From positions 1 through 34,752 of the IMG/VR virus record IMGVR_UViG_3300018428_000086: a DNA stretch of 34,752 nucleotides; one strand, written 5' to 3'. The notes below the pieces were generated by a model. That model was not told the DNA's origin and ran no database searches. It saw only the letters and a program-made list of their open reading frames with translations. The position numbers and the translations under genes are program-made. The first letter of the stretch is position 1. Each line of letters opens with the position of its first letter. The stretch is from a virus. Shown one piece after another: positions 6,077-13,515 of this stretch.

Positions 6077-7368
6077 TACAGTTTCTCCCCCTTATCAAAT
6101 CCTCTGAATCTTAGGAACCTAGGAAATCTAAGACTCCATTCATCAGTGGCGTTTTGATTCTGTGTGATTGCATCCGCTCTAATTTCTACAACTTGTCCGA
6201 TCAATTTGTCTTTGGATGTCCAAAATTCTTCTCTGTCTGCGTCACTCAAACCAGACCCAACATTGGTCTTGATGAACTTGCCGTCATCTGTGCCTTCAAC
6301 TATAAGAGCACCAAGTTTGCCTGAATTCCTGCCTGTTCCTTCTTCTGTGTCTGTCACTGTCAAAGATACTTCTATAAACGGCTTAACCTTCAACCAGAGG
6401 CTAGACCTTTTACACTCATAGACGCCCGCGATTGGTTTCACCATTATTCCTTCGAATCCTTTGTCTATACATAATTTGTTATAATCCGCGAACTGCTTCT
6501 GCCCATCGTCATCACTCAAATCCATTTTCACAACTTCAACCTTTGAGATGTTAGGACCAAATTCATATTGATCTAACCATTCTTTTCTTTGGCCCAAAGT
6601 GTTATTTGATCCACCTTCCTTGAAGTGTTCAAGTGGCATACAATCAAACAGGTTAAGCACCGCATCATCCGTCTTTGCACCACCTTTCCTGTGTATCTCT
6701 CTCATAAGAGTCTGGAAGTCATCACTCATCACCTCGCCATCGAACACCATGCTCTCTGACATCTGATCCAACATAGAATCAAATTGTTCTAGTATCCGAG
6801 GAAAGTTATTCAATTCTTTTCCGTTCCTTGAGAACATCTTTACTTCGTCCTTGTCCACATCACATATGGTGATCACCCTCACTCCATCTAGTTTGGGTTC
6901 AACATACACTTCACCCGTCATCTTCTTTTCGTGTTTCTTGGAATCGTCTGCCAACATACACTCAAACACAGGCACCTTCATTGTTGAGTGTTTATTGATT
7001 GTCTTGTGTGTGACACCACATCTTAGATCTTTGATTAAAATTCTTCTGTACCAATCGTTCCACTCTTCCATCTTAGATCTATTACACAAGTCTTCAATCT
7101 TATCTCTCATTTCATTACCTGTTAAAGTTCTTTCTTCTAATTTTTTAATAGTATCTAGGAATTCTGCTTCAGGTATGCCGGGTCCATCTTTTTCAGCAAC
7201 TGGAACCTTCTGAACACCAAATGTTCTAAATCCATCTAAAGCCATACAAGCACCATCAAAGAACCTAATATTATCTGCATCGGATTCTCTTCTAATAATT
7301 GCTTCTTTCTTCAATCGGCTGTTATCCGATTCCAGTTCTTGTATTATCTTCCATGGTCTGTTCATCAT
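6076..7368 (-). CDS. 30: ATP-dependent DNA ligase (T4 gp30 type)
   Basis: 430 residues, slightly shorter than T4 gp30. Nucleotidyltransferase motif I is EPKLDGVR with the adenylated Lys near residue 159. Motif III is FDGEV near 209-213, motif IV is GFEGIMVK and motif V is LWLKVKP. The C-terminal domain (about residues 340-430) fits the OB-fold. An N-terminal alpha-helical DNA-binding region of about 140 residues is present. It seals nicks during replication, recombination and repair by Lys-AMP, DNA-adenylate and phosphodiester steps. The start overlaps the upstream small membrane gene (ATGATG). Position in an early operon fits a replication role. Confidence 0.95.
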   Translation of the reverse strand: MMNRPWKIIQELESDNSRLKKEAIIRRESDADNIRFFDGACMALDGFRTFGVQKVPVAEKDGPGIPEAEFLDTIKKLEERTLTGNEMRDKIEDLCNRSKMEEWNDWYRRILIKDLRCGVTHKTINKHSTMKVPVFECMLADDSKKHEKKMTGEVYVEPKLDGVRVITICDVDKDEVKMFSRNGKELNNFPRILEQFDSMLDQMSESMVFDGEVMSDDFQTLMREIHRKGGAKTDDAVLNLFDCMPLEHFKEGGSNNTLGQRKEWLDQYEFGPNISKVEVVKMDLSDDDGQKQFADYNKLCIDKGFEGIMVKPIAGVYECKRSSLWLKVKPFIEVSLTVTDTEEGTGRNSGKLGALIVEGTDDGKFIKTNVGSGLSDADREEFWTSKDKLIGQVVEIRADAITQNQNATDEWSLRFPRFLRFRGFDKGEKL

Positions 7369-7493
7369 ATCACCTTCATTAAGATTATAACTTGGATCAC
7401 TAAAATTGCAACCGGCAGAATTGTTCTTATCAACTCCATCGTGTGGTTATACTCATCCAATTTTCTTTCAAGTCTATTTCTTCTCTTCTTCAT
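7365..7493 (-). CDS. small membrane protein, 42 residues
   Basis: A basic N-terminus (MKKRRNRLERKLDEYN) is followed by a strongly hydrophobic C-terminal span rich in Ile and Val. GGAGG lies before the ATG. Its TGA overlaps the ligase ATG, so it probably feeds ribosomes to ligase. Function unknown. Confidence 0.65.
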   Translation of the reverse strand: MKKRRNRLERKLDEYNHTMELIRTILPVAILVIQVIILMKVI

Positions 7494-7644
7494 TTTTCTC
7501 CTCCATAATTCCTATCACCTTGCATTCATATTCTGGTTTGAACCTGTCCAAGATGTTCTTGCCATCTGTGGAATACACGAATGTCTTGGTCAATCCCTTT
7601 GGCAATTTCAACTCTATCTCCCATTTCTTAGGTACCTGTTCCAT
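7474..7644 (-). CDS. hypothetical protein, 56 residues
   Basis: Starts at a TAATG junction with the SleB-type hydrolase gene and overlaps the next gene by 20 bases in another frame. The product reads KKWEIELKLPKGLTKTFVYS, then a short polar region ending in a Glu/Lys tail. Not recognised. Confidence 0.6.
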   Translation of the reverse strand: MEQVPKKWEIELKLPKGLTKTFVYSTDGKNILDRFKPEYECKVIGIMEEKNEEEKK

Positions 7645-8231
7645 TACCTGTCCCTCATGAATCTGTGATTACCTATCATAGCCGTCTCCTCGTACAACGC
7701 CCCCCAACCTGGGTTCGCGATGTGTGGGTTGTAGTAGAAGACAGCGCCGTCTGTTGGGTCAATCGAGTAGTCACCATTCATTATGAATAAAGCGACATGG
7801 ATTGAATCCCTCCAAGCCGTCATGTTTGATTCTATCACTTCACCGTTCATATATGTCGCCCAAACAATATCCTTCTGTCCATCACACCACCAACTGAATT
7901 GGCATCTGTTTTTAATTGGATAAAACTTTCTATCCTTGTCAGCCAGGGTGGGGTCTTTCTTTGTCTTCCAACTTTCCCTAACTGGTCCTTGATGCACCAC
8001 TCCACATATAGTATCTGGAAATCTGTCATCTTGAATTCTGTTCATAACCACATGGCCTATCGCGATCTTGCCCACCATTGGTTCCGCTCTACCTTCAAAG
8101 TAGATGTTCTCCGCCATACATTTCAATTCCGCTTCATCAACACTCACGCCTGTCTCGACTTCGTATGAAAGGGCGAGGGAGGCCATAACCCCCCTTGCCG
8201 TTTGTAATACGAATTCTAATGTCCCTTGCAT
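7644..8231 (-). CDS. SleB-type cell-wall hydrolase
   Basis: 195 residues. Signature of the Hydrolase_2/SleB fold (PF07486): CMAENIYFEGRAEP near residues 38-51 with the catalytic Glu near 47, then GKIAIGHVVMNRI near 54-66, and CQFSWWCDG near 110-118. SleB enzymes are lytic transglycosylases that cut the glycan strands of peptidoglycan. There is no clear cleavable signal peptide. The gene sits inside an early operon, TAATG-coupled to its upstream neighbour, which is unusual for a lysin that acts at the end of infection. It may still be the endolysin, or serve another envelope role. Confidence 0.88.
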   Translation of the reverse strand: MQGTLEFVLQTARGVMASLALSYEVETGVSVDEAELKCMAENIYFEGRAEPMVGKIAIGHVVMNRIQDDRFPDTICGVVHQGPVRESWKTKKDPTLADKDRKFYPIKNRCQFSWWCDGQKDIVWATYMNGEVIESNMTAWRDSIHVALFIMNGDYSIDPTDGAVFYYNPHIANPGWGALYEETAMIGNHRFMRDR

Positions 8232-8620
8232 TAGTCGGCTCTGCTTTCCGCATATACGGTCAAACCGTATTTTCTAAGTTCATCTCTGAATGCCTCCGTG
8301 GCAACTTCTTTGATGTCCAAAGACTGAGTGTGTCTGTATTGGTGGTCTTGTGGCATGATATCATAATAAGATATTCTCCAACCACCTCTATAACCATTTG
8401 AACCTATGTCCGCTTTCTTCATAAAAGAAACAAATCTGCCTCTTGCCGGATGAATAGAAACATTGGCGAAACCACAATACATTGGCTCCTCTTTATCTTT
8501 CATATAATCATCAACAGCCTTGATGGCAACTTTTCTCGCATTCAAGAACATATCTGCCGGATGTACTCCTTCTGCATTGAACTTCAAAAGGTCTTTGTTT
8601 TCTTCTATTGTTTTTTGCAT
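8231..8620 (-). CDS. hypothetical protein, 129 residues
   Basis: First gene after the early promoter at 8645-8672. The ATG at 8620 follows AAGGAGTTGAAA; an ATG 15 bases earlier is in frame and lies in the ribosome-binding site itself. Middle section GRFVSFMKKADIGSNGYRGG and aromatic-rich WRISYYDIMP are seen. Not recognised. Confidence 0.75.
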   Translation of the reverse strand: MQKTIEENKDLLKFNAEGVHPADMFLNARKVAIKAVDDYMKDKEEPMYCGFANVSIHPARGRFVSFMKKADIGSNGYRGGWRISYYDIMPQDHQYRHTQSLDIKEVATEAFRDELRKYGLTVYAESRAD

Positions 8621-8644
8621 TTTCAACTCCTTCATTTATACTTC

Positions 8645-8672
8645 ATAATAACATGGATACTCATACGGTCAA
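8645..8672 (-). promoter_or_regulatory. sigma70-like early promoter
   Basis: TTGACC, 16-base spacer, TATTAT with extended -10 TG and ATCCATGT block. Dyad-symmetric 18-bp elements begin nine bases upstream of its -35. Confidence 0.86.
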
Positions 8673-8681
8673 CCTCGATCT

Positions 8682-8730
8682 GATACTATATCTTGTGCCG
8701 ACCTCTTTTCTTGGCACTATATCTTGTGGT
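8682..8730. promoter_or_regulatory. pair of dyad-symmetric elements upstream of an early promoter
   Basis: Two imperfect palindromes, GATACTATATCTTGTGCC (8682-8699) and GGCACTATATCTTGTGGT (8713-8730), 31 bp apart from start to start. They overlap the last codons of the gene ending at 8686. Centres fall about 52 and 83 bases upstream of the predicted start of the promoter at 8645-8672, the usual place for an activator. Confidence 0.6.
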
Positions 8731-9099
8731 TTTTTGCGGTGCTCTGTCGTAGTCTATCCAAAGTTCACGAAGTTTCTTCCTTATTTCTTCCGGTGGTCCA
8801 CCGTTCTTGTCCACCCAATCCCTCAGTATCTTGAATCCTACATCATAGTCAGCAGGCCTAGAACTTCCCTTGTATCCTTTTGGACCTAAGGGTATTGAAT
8901 CTTTTATTGGTTCCTCTTTTTCTTTTTGTTTAATTGCTTTGACCACCTTTTTGCCTTCCAATTGGTTCTTAATGTGATTCAGGTCGAATGCAATCACCCT
9001 GGTAGGCTTACTTGAACCTTTAACCCATACCTGCCACACAAAAGGGCCAATAGACCCCTTTGGCATTCCAATGGTCCAAACTTTTTCTTTTTTAGGCAT
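8686..9099 (-). CDS. hypothetical basic protein, 137 residues
   Basis: Strong AAGGAGAAGG ribosome-binding site. The N-terminus (MPKKEKVWTIGMPKGSIGPF, then VWQVWVKGSSKPTRVIAF) looks like a small beta-rich domain. A Lys/Glu linker follows, and then DYDVGFKILRDWVDKNGGPP. The last residues (RYSAKKRGRHKI) are basic and are encoded by two copies of the dyad element. Function unknown; possible nucleic-acid binding. Confidence 0.75.
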   Translation of the reverse strand: MPKKEKVWTIGMPKGSIGPFVWQVWVKGSSKPTRVIAFDLNHIKNQLEGKKVVKAIKQKEKEEPIKDSIPLGPKGYKGSSRPADYDVGFKILRDWVDKNGGPPEEIRKKLRELWIDYDRAPQKTTRYSAKKRGRHKI

Positions 9100-9111
9100 T
9101 TAGCCTTCTCC

Positions 9112-9231
9112 TTATATGTTCAATTCAATGAATCCGATCGCCCAAAGAAATACCATTGTAGGTAAGACCGTGTACGATGCGAAAACACAGGCATCACCAA
9201 AAGATAATGCAACCGCTTTCACTTTACTCAC
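9112..9231 (-). CDS. small membrane protein, 39 residues
   Basis: A GTG start overlaps the upstream gene's last codons (GTGAGTAA), with AGGAG six bases ahead. Most of the product is hydrophobic (ALSFGDACVFASYTVLP, then VFLWAIGFIEL), probably one or two spans. Function unknown. Confidence 0.5.
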   Translation of the reverse strand: MSKVKAVALSFGDACVFASYTVLPTMVFLWAIGFIELNI

Positions 9232-9463
9232 TCATTCTCCTCTCTTCTTCTTCCATTCTGTAATTGGCCTCGCCTGCAGGTGTTCTCCAAATGTTAAAAA
9301 TTTGAACGCCTCTGCCTTTGAAGTCCTTGTAGAATTCTTTCAATACGACATGAAAAGGATGTTCTATATGAGTTTCAACCAAAGTGTATCCTCTAGTCAT
9401 TTTCTCATCTTTTAGATAGTCATCCTTCTCCTTTAGGAATCTGTATCTGATATGGACCGACAT
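9224..9463 (-). CDS. hypothetical protein, 79 residues
   Basis: TAATG coupled to the upstream gene. Basic N-terminus with RYRFLKEKDDYLKDEK and an acidic helical C-terminus (RMEEEERRMSE). Not recognised. Confidence 0.65.
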   Translation of the reverse strand: MSVHIRYRFLKEKDDYLKDEKMTRGYTLVETHIEHPFHVVLKEFYKDFKGRGVQIFNIWRTPAGEANYRMEEEERRMSE

Positions 9464-10005
9464 TACGCCACCCTCCTGTCTTCCATCATTTCTAATGTTC
9501 TCTTCAAGATGTCGATGTGTTCTAGTATCGCATATTTTTCTAATGGCTTGAAAGCGTCATCTATCACTTCCTTGCCCTGATCAGTGTATCTGCTCTCCAC
9601 ATAGTACCAAGTGAACTTCGGCTTGTTCAGGTAGTTCTTTTCACCTGTGTCCTTCAAAAGATATACATACTGTTCTCCTGATCTAAATCCTTCTCTGATG
9701 TATTCAGCCTCGTCCTTGTAGATCTTGTATCCACAATCCTTCTCGCCTCGATCTCTCATATAATAGCAATTCATATGCTCAAAGTCCGAACCATGTCTGT
9801 CTGCGTCGAAGTCATGCTTCTCACCTATGATCACTCCCCACTTGGATGAGTCACCTAGTTTGATTGCATCTGTGACCTTCTTTGGGTTCTCCCAATTTTC
9901 ACATAGGTTGTATCCTAGTCCTCCTGGGTATCCGTCCCAATGTTGGTACGATGCTATGATTCTTCCGCTCTTCTGTTTTATACCTATCCTCGCTCTAGTC
10001 GCCAT
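9463..10005 (-). CDS. conserved phage hypothetical protein, 180 residues
   Basis: Begins MATRARIGIKQKSGRIIASY followed by QHWDGYPGGLG. From memory this N-terminal pattern occurs in unknown proteins of many tailed phages. The middle is rich in aromatic and charged residues and the C-terminus is helical (EHIDILKRTLEMMEDRR). No catalytic motif identified. Coupled by TAATG at both ends. Confidence 0.78.
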   Translation of the reverse strand: MATRARIGIKQKSGRIIASYQHWDGYPGGLGYNLCENWENPKKVTDAIKLGDSSKWGVIIGEKHDFDADRHGSDFEHMNCYYMRDRGEKDCGYKIYKDEAEYIREGFRSGEQYVYLLKDTGEKNYLNKPKFTWYYVESRYTDQGKEVIDDAFKPLEKYAILEHIDILKRTLEMMEDRRVA

Positions 10006-10178
10006 TATACTTCCTCCGTTTCTATATGGTCTCTATATTCCCAATCTTCGTTTTCAACTTCACCTTCACCGGCGTATGCCTTGTCGTATGCCTCGTCTTC
10101 GTTCTCGGCTTCTACATAGAAAGTCTTTTGAACATCATAACTCAAAACAACTTTGAAGCCTTTATGTTCGTCTGCCAT
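10005..10178 (-). CDS. hypothetical protein, 57 residues
   Basis: Product runs FKVVLSYDVQKTFYVEAENE, then DEAYDKAYAGEGEVENEDWE. This strand-helix module with a repeated E-A/E-D helix resembles other short phage proteins here (for example 12286-12489). GGGAGG precedes the ATG, and both ends overlap neighbours by TAATG. Function unknown. Confidence 0.7.
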   Translation of the reverse strand: MADEHKGFKVVLSYDVQKTFYVEAENEDEAYDKAYAGEGEVENEDWEYRDHIETEEV

Positions 10179-10582
10179 TATTTTCCTCCCGTTGCCTTGT
10201 TAAGGTTCTTATTGATTAAATGTTGATCCCTAGCATCTGGAAAAGGCATAGGAGTTTCTTCTCTGCCTTGATGCTTATCCTCGCTCAACTCTTCTGCCAA
10301 CTTTGGTTCAACCTTGTAAGGCTTCTTGCCCTCTTCTCTTTCACTCTTACTAGGTTCAATCCAAATGCCTTTGTCTGGGTCATACTCACTGACCACATAA
10401 TTGTGGATCTCCAAAACCTTCTTCATGTTCTCCACAGCCTCCAACCTGTTAGTCCTTGTTGGAAAACTCGTATCGGACAGGTCCAACTTTATCTTGTTGA
10501 ACAAATCCATCAATTTGTCCACTTCTTTTTTTGAGAGATAGTCCTTGATATTGTATCTCATCTTATCACCTATATTTGACAT
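10178..10582 (-). CDS. hypothetical protein, 134 residues
   Basis: N-terminal helical region (DYLSKKEVDKLMDLFNKIKL) and a long polar Lys/Glu-rich C-terminal half. It is not recognised. The ATG shares its base with the upstream stop; an alternative ATG lies seven codons in. Confidence 0.7.
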   Translation of the reverse strand: MSNIGDKMRYNIKDYLSKKEVDKLMDLFNKIKLDLSDTSFPTRTNRLEAVENMKKVLEIHNYVVSEYDPDKGIWIEPSKSEREEGKKPYKVEPKLAEELSEDKHQGREETPMPFPDARDQHLINKNLNKATGGK

Positions 10583-10959
10583 TACGCCACCTCCTTAAAA
10601 CATTCAATAGCCGGTTCCCAGTCAATACCGTTGTCTGAATATTGCCAAGTACCTTTCATGAACAAGAACAAATGACCAACATTTTTTCTCATCTCTTCCT
10701 TGTTCCAACTTAAATTAGATTCAATAACATCACCAAATCCATCCACATACCAATAGTCGTCTTTTTTGAAAGTTGGCATAAGTGTTGGTGAGTCCACAAG
10801 TGATTGAGCCATTTCCTTTGAATTGTATTGACCCATCAAAACCTGTGTCATTGCTTCAGGTGTAGTCTTCCAACCTGTTTCAACGGCAACCACATTGTCA
10901 CTTCTGTCTATGTATCCAACCATGATTCCGTGTTTATTTGTATAGTCTATTTTTTGCAT
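10582..10959 (-). CDS. hypothetical protein, 125 residues
   Basis: First gene of the operon from the promoter at 10983-11010. AAAGGAGTTGAA precedes the ATG at 10959. An earlier in-frame ATG at 10977 falls close to the predicted transcription start and would add MNKGVE. The product has a beta-rich look (GIMVGYIDRSDNVVAVETGW; YWYVDGFGDVIE) and many aromatics. Not recognised. Confidence 0.75.
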   Translation of the reverse strand: MQKIDYTNKHGIMVGYIDRSDNVVAVETGWKTTPEAMTQVLMGQYNSKEMAQSLVDSPTLMPTFKKDDYWYVDGFGDVIESNLSWNKEEMRKNVGHLFLFMKGTWQYSDNGIDWEPAIECFKEVA

Positions 10960-10982
10960 TTCAACTCCTTTGTTCATAATTC

Positions 10983-11010
10983 AGTATAACATGGCTGGTA
11001 AAAGCGTCAA
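10983..11010 (-). promoter_or_regulatory. sigma70-like early promoter
   Basis: TTGACG, 16-base spacer, TATACT, extended -10 TG and CCATGT block. Dyad elements begin ten bases upstream of the -35. Confidence 0.87.
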
Positions 11011-11020
11011 CCTGGCAAAA

Positions 11021-11069
11021 ACCACAACATCTAGTGCCACAACCTGTGGTCGACACAAGATATAGTGCC
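11021..11069. promoter_or_regulatory. dyad-symmetric element array upstream of an early promoter
   Basis: ACCACAACATCTAGTGCC at 11021-11038 and GACACAAGATATAGTGCC at 11052-11069, again 31 bp apart and at the same distance from the promoter as the 8682 pair. Between them CCACAACCTGTGG is a shorter palindrome in step with a 15-16 bp repeat. Unlike the 8682 pair, this array is entirely intergenic. Confidence 0.65.
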
Positions 11070-11077
11070 ATTTCAAA

Positions 11078-11332
11078 TTATCTTTCATATATTGCGAATC
11101 TATCCGCGAACTCTTTATGGCAAAAAGCCGATGGCCTAGTGTATCCATATCTAGACTTGCCACGATACTTCTTCCTGATCTTGACGACCTTTGCCAATCT
11201 ACTCGCCATTTGGTGGTTCTCCAAACTATTTGGAATATCTTTGGCAAAGGCCGATTCATATGTAGGAGCCTTATATTGATCTAGCCATGCCTGTATGTCT
11301 TTGGGCAGGCAGAATTTTATCAGTCTATCCAT
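11078..11332 (-). CDS. basic hypothetical protein, 84 residues
   Basis: Overlaps the upstream gene by eight bases (ATGGATAG). Rich in Lys, Arg and Tyr, with VVKIRKKYRGKSRYGYTRP in the centre. I prefer this frame to an overlapping one because of the start overlap with the upstream gene. Function unknown. Confidence 0.6.
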   Translation of the reverse strand: MDRLIKFCLPKDIQAWLDQYKAPTYESAFAKDIPNSLENHQMASRLAKVVKIRKKYRGKSRYGYTRPSAFCHKEFADRFAIYER

Positions 11333-12014
11333 TCAATTTCTCTCCACAATTCACATAGAAACTTGAACTCTTGCCGGTGCTGTCTTCTTCTAGGTAATAG
11401 GCTTCACCGTCGTATTCCACTTCATTGAACACCTTGAATCCATCTGCATTGGTGTATCTGATCTTGAGTTTATCCATCTCAATGCCATCCGGTCCTGTCT
11501 TTATGATGTCTGGCGTGTGCCAACCACCCTTGTTGAAGTATTGTCCGAAGACATAGTATTCGTTCTCACAACTTTTTGAAGACGCATGATGCTCTTCATC
11601 ACATATGATTTCCGCTCCCAGGCTCTCGAAGTCCTCGAAGTCGTGCTGGATGTCCTGTACATAACCGCCATCTTCGTTTTCCAGAGGCTGGCCATCCTTG
11701 TCTATCTCCTCTATGTACATGGTCTGTGAGTCTGCCCATTCCGGTCCTGATAGATGACAGATATTGCTATACTCGTAGAATGGTCTGTCGAACTGTGCCC
11801 GTTTGGGTATCTCCTTGTTGGCCTCCTCGGCATCAAAGTCCACCTGGCCCATGTATTCTTCGAAGCCGTCATTGTCTGTCCAGTACTCGTATTGGTCCTT
11901 GGTTATCGTGCCCATTGCGACCTCTCCACCGTATCGGCTGAAGTTCAGTCGGAAGTACCTGACAGGATTCTTAATAGTCTTGATCAGTTTCTTTTTTTGT
12001 TCTAGTGTCGCCAT
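11325..12014 (-). CDS. acidic hypothetical protein, 229 residues
   Basis: N-terminal 45 residues are basic (MATLEQKKKLIKTIKNPVRY, then FRLNFSRYGGEVAMG). The rest is acidic and aromatic, with HHASSKSCENEYYVFGQYFN near the centre. No motif is recognised. TGATG coupling to the upstream gene. Confidence 0.75.
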   Translation of the reverse strand: MATLEQKKKLIKTIKNPVRYFRLNFSRYGGEVAMGTITKDQYEYWTDNDGFEEYMGQVDFDAEEANKEIPKRAQFDRPFYEYSNICHLSGPEWADSQTMYIEEIDKDGQPLENEDGGYVQDIQHDFEDFESLGAEIICDEEHHASSKSCENEYYVFGQYFNKGGWHTPDIIKTGPDGIEMDKLKIRYTNADGFKVFNEVEYDGEAYYLEEDSTGKSSSFYVNCGEKLNG

Positions 12015-12286
12015 CAGTCTCTATGTGAATTTAGAAAATGACCCAAATGGTCTGGTTCTCTGCCTTTCACAGGCTTGTGGCCTAGATAATTGTATCCTTC
12101 GTTGACCACCACAGGCTGTCCGTTGCCTATGTCACAGACCCAACCCATCGGTCCTATCATCACGGCCTTGGCCTTGCAGACCTGGCCAACATTGTTTTCA
12201 TACCAAACTTTGTCGCCCTTCTGTATCTCGTCAAACAACTCGTCCTCCCAAGCCTCGTCCTTTAATGGAAAATATTTCTCTGGCAT
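12014..12286 (-). CDS. hypothetical protein, 90 residues
   Basis: The central stretch IQKGDKVWYENNVGQVCKAK, followed by AVMIGPMGWVCDIGNG, reads like a small SH3-like or KOW-like beta-barrel. The ends are polar. Coupled by TAATG and TGATG overlaps to its neighbours. Function unknown. Confidence 0.7.
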   Translation of the reverse strand: MPEKYFPLKDEAWEDELFDEIQKGDKVWYENNVGQVCKAKAVMIGPMGWVCDIGNGQPVVVNEGYNYLGHKPVKGREPDHLGHFLNSHRD

Positions 12287-12489
12287 TAGACCGTCTCCTT
12301 TATGTAATATTGGGGTGATGTGTCATACTCCACATCGAAGTCTTCTTCCCAATCTAAGAATGGACCGACATTGCCATCATCCATCAGCATCTTGTGAGCC
12401 TCTTCTTTTGACTTTGCCTCAACCGTTGCTGTCTTGGTGCTGGTACCTGTCGTGATTCCGTGTCTTACCTTTATTAAAAATTTAGGCAT
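12286..12489 (-). CDS. hypothetical protein, 67 residues
   Basis: MPKFLIKVRHGITTGTSTKT leads into ATVEAKSKEEAHKMLMDDGN, a beta strand followed by an EEA helix, as in the 57-residue protein at 10005-10178. The end is acidic. Not recognised; coupled by TAATG. Confidence 0.68.
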   Translation of the reverse strand: MPKFLIKVRHGITTGTSTKTATVEAKSKEEAHKMLMDDGNVGPFLDWEEDFDVEYDTSPQYYIKETV

Positions 12490-13130
12490 TAGGCCTCCTC
12501 CCCTATGTTGATCTTATTGCCCTTCACATACTCATGGACGTCTTCTTTTTCTGCTTCTTGTTCTGCCTCCCACTCTGCCTTCGATTCAGTGATTCCAAAG
12601 TAGTCATCCAACTCCCATCCGTCTCCGCTTTCGAAGAACTTGCTGTCAGAATTGTAATTGCTAGGTTGATAACATCTGTCATCGCCATTTTCAAAGATTC
12701 CCATGAAGTCACATCCACCTTCGTAGTAATGCGCCTTTAAGGTACACTCCTCGTTCTTGGCAAGGAAATATTCATAAGCACCAATTGGTGGTGCCCAGGC
12801 TGAACTGAATGCGAATGAAATCATTGATTCGCCCTCACTCTGTTCTGTTAGATATTGTCTATCAACGCCATAGAACTCACACACCTCCCACTTGGTGCTC
12901 CAGTTATCACAGGCCCAACCGTACCAGTCTGAGTAGCCGTACTTCTTGATCAACTTCTTGTCTTCCTTGCCATCCGCCGTCGTGTCTCTCAACTCCTTAG
13001 GCATTGGATGGAAAAAATTAAGAAGACCTGTGTTCTTGTGACTGTCGTCTTCATTTACAATCTTCTCTATCTTGTCTATCACGGAGTTCGGCCCCGTGAT
13101 AGTGACTTGATTATCGCACCAATTAGGCAT
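12489..13130 (-). CDS. Api92/YubB ferredoxin-like domain protein
   Basis: 213 residues beginning MPNWCDNQVTITGP, the hallmark start of the Api92/YubB family found in phages and plasmids. The FFHPMPKELRD and DWYGWACDNWSTKWEV stretches also match the family pattern (F.P.P.EL, W..W....WG/STKW). The domain is ferredoxin-like in fold only; no iron-sulphur motif is present and the biochemical role is unknown. The C-terminal 40 residues are strongly Glu-rich. It overlaps the upstream gene by eight bases (ATGCCTAA). Confidence 0.82.
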   Translation of the reverse strand: MPNWCDNQVTITGPNSVIDKIEKIVNEDDSHKNTGLLNFFHPMPKELRDTTADGKEDKKLIKKYGYSDWYGWACDNWSTKWEVCEFYGVDRQYLTEQSEGESMISFAFSSAWAPPIGAYEYFLAKNEECTLKAHYYEGGCDFMGIFENGDDRCYQPSNYNSDSKFFESGDGWELDDYFGITESKAEWEAEQEAEKEDVHEYVKGNKINIGEEA

Positions 13131-13419
13131 TAATCGCCTCCTTGGATTTGATCAAAGTAAGATGAGATCCTGGAACATTCCATCTCTGACCCCTGTCAGT
13201 TCTAACCAACACATATTTGATCTTTACCTTTTCAACAGTACCATTCTCCGTGATACCGTGTCTGCCTTGGAACGAAACCCTGTCACCGAATTTTAGTGAG
13301 TGGGCGTCTTGGAAGTGTAATTGATTTCTTCTCAACTTCACTGCCTCTACAACTTGATTCAATTCATCGTTGTTCAAAACACCGATGTCTTCAATCATCT
13401 TTTTCATTTTCATATACAT
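13123..13419 (-). CDS. small KOW/SH3-like protein, 98 residues
   Basis: First gene after the leftward promoter at 13446-13473. The ATG at 13419 has AAAGGAG eight bases ahead; an in-frame ATG at 13440 lies near the transcription start. N-terminal helix (residues 1-35), then KFGDRVSFQGRHGITENGTV and EKVKIKYVLVRTDRG, which reads like a five-strand KOW/Tudor-type barrel, suggesting nucleic-acid or protein binding. The function is not known. Confidence 0.75.
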   Translation of the reverse strand: MYMKMKKMIEDIGVLNNDELNQVVEAVKLRRNQLHFQDAHSLKFGDRVSFQGRHGITENGTVEKVKIKYVLVRTDRGQRWNVPGSHLTLIKSKEAINA

Positions 13420-13445
13420 TGTTTCAACTCCTTTGTTCATAATTC

Positions 13446-13473
13446 AGTATAACATGGATGGTAATATGGTCAA
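13446..13473 (-). promoter_or_regulatory. leftward sigma70-like early promoter
   Basis: TTGACC, 16-base spacer, TATACT with extended -10 TG and ATCCATGT block. Its leader GAATTATGAACAAAGGAG is nearly the same as that at 10959-10982. Confidence 0.88.
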
Positions 13474-13515
13474 CCTCCGCTAGAAAGTCGCATAAAATGG
13501 AGGTTTTCTGCCACA

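Noticed and set aside
10981-11259. 92-codon minus-strand frame near 11 kb
   Set aside because: It runs across the dyad array and early promoter and overlaps the better-supported gene 11078-11332, which is start-coupled to its neighbour.
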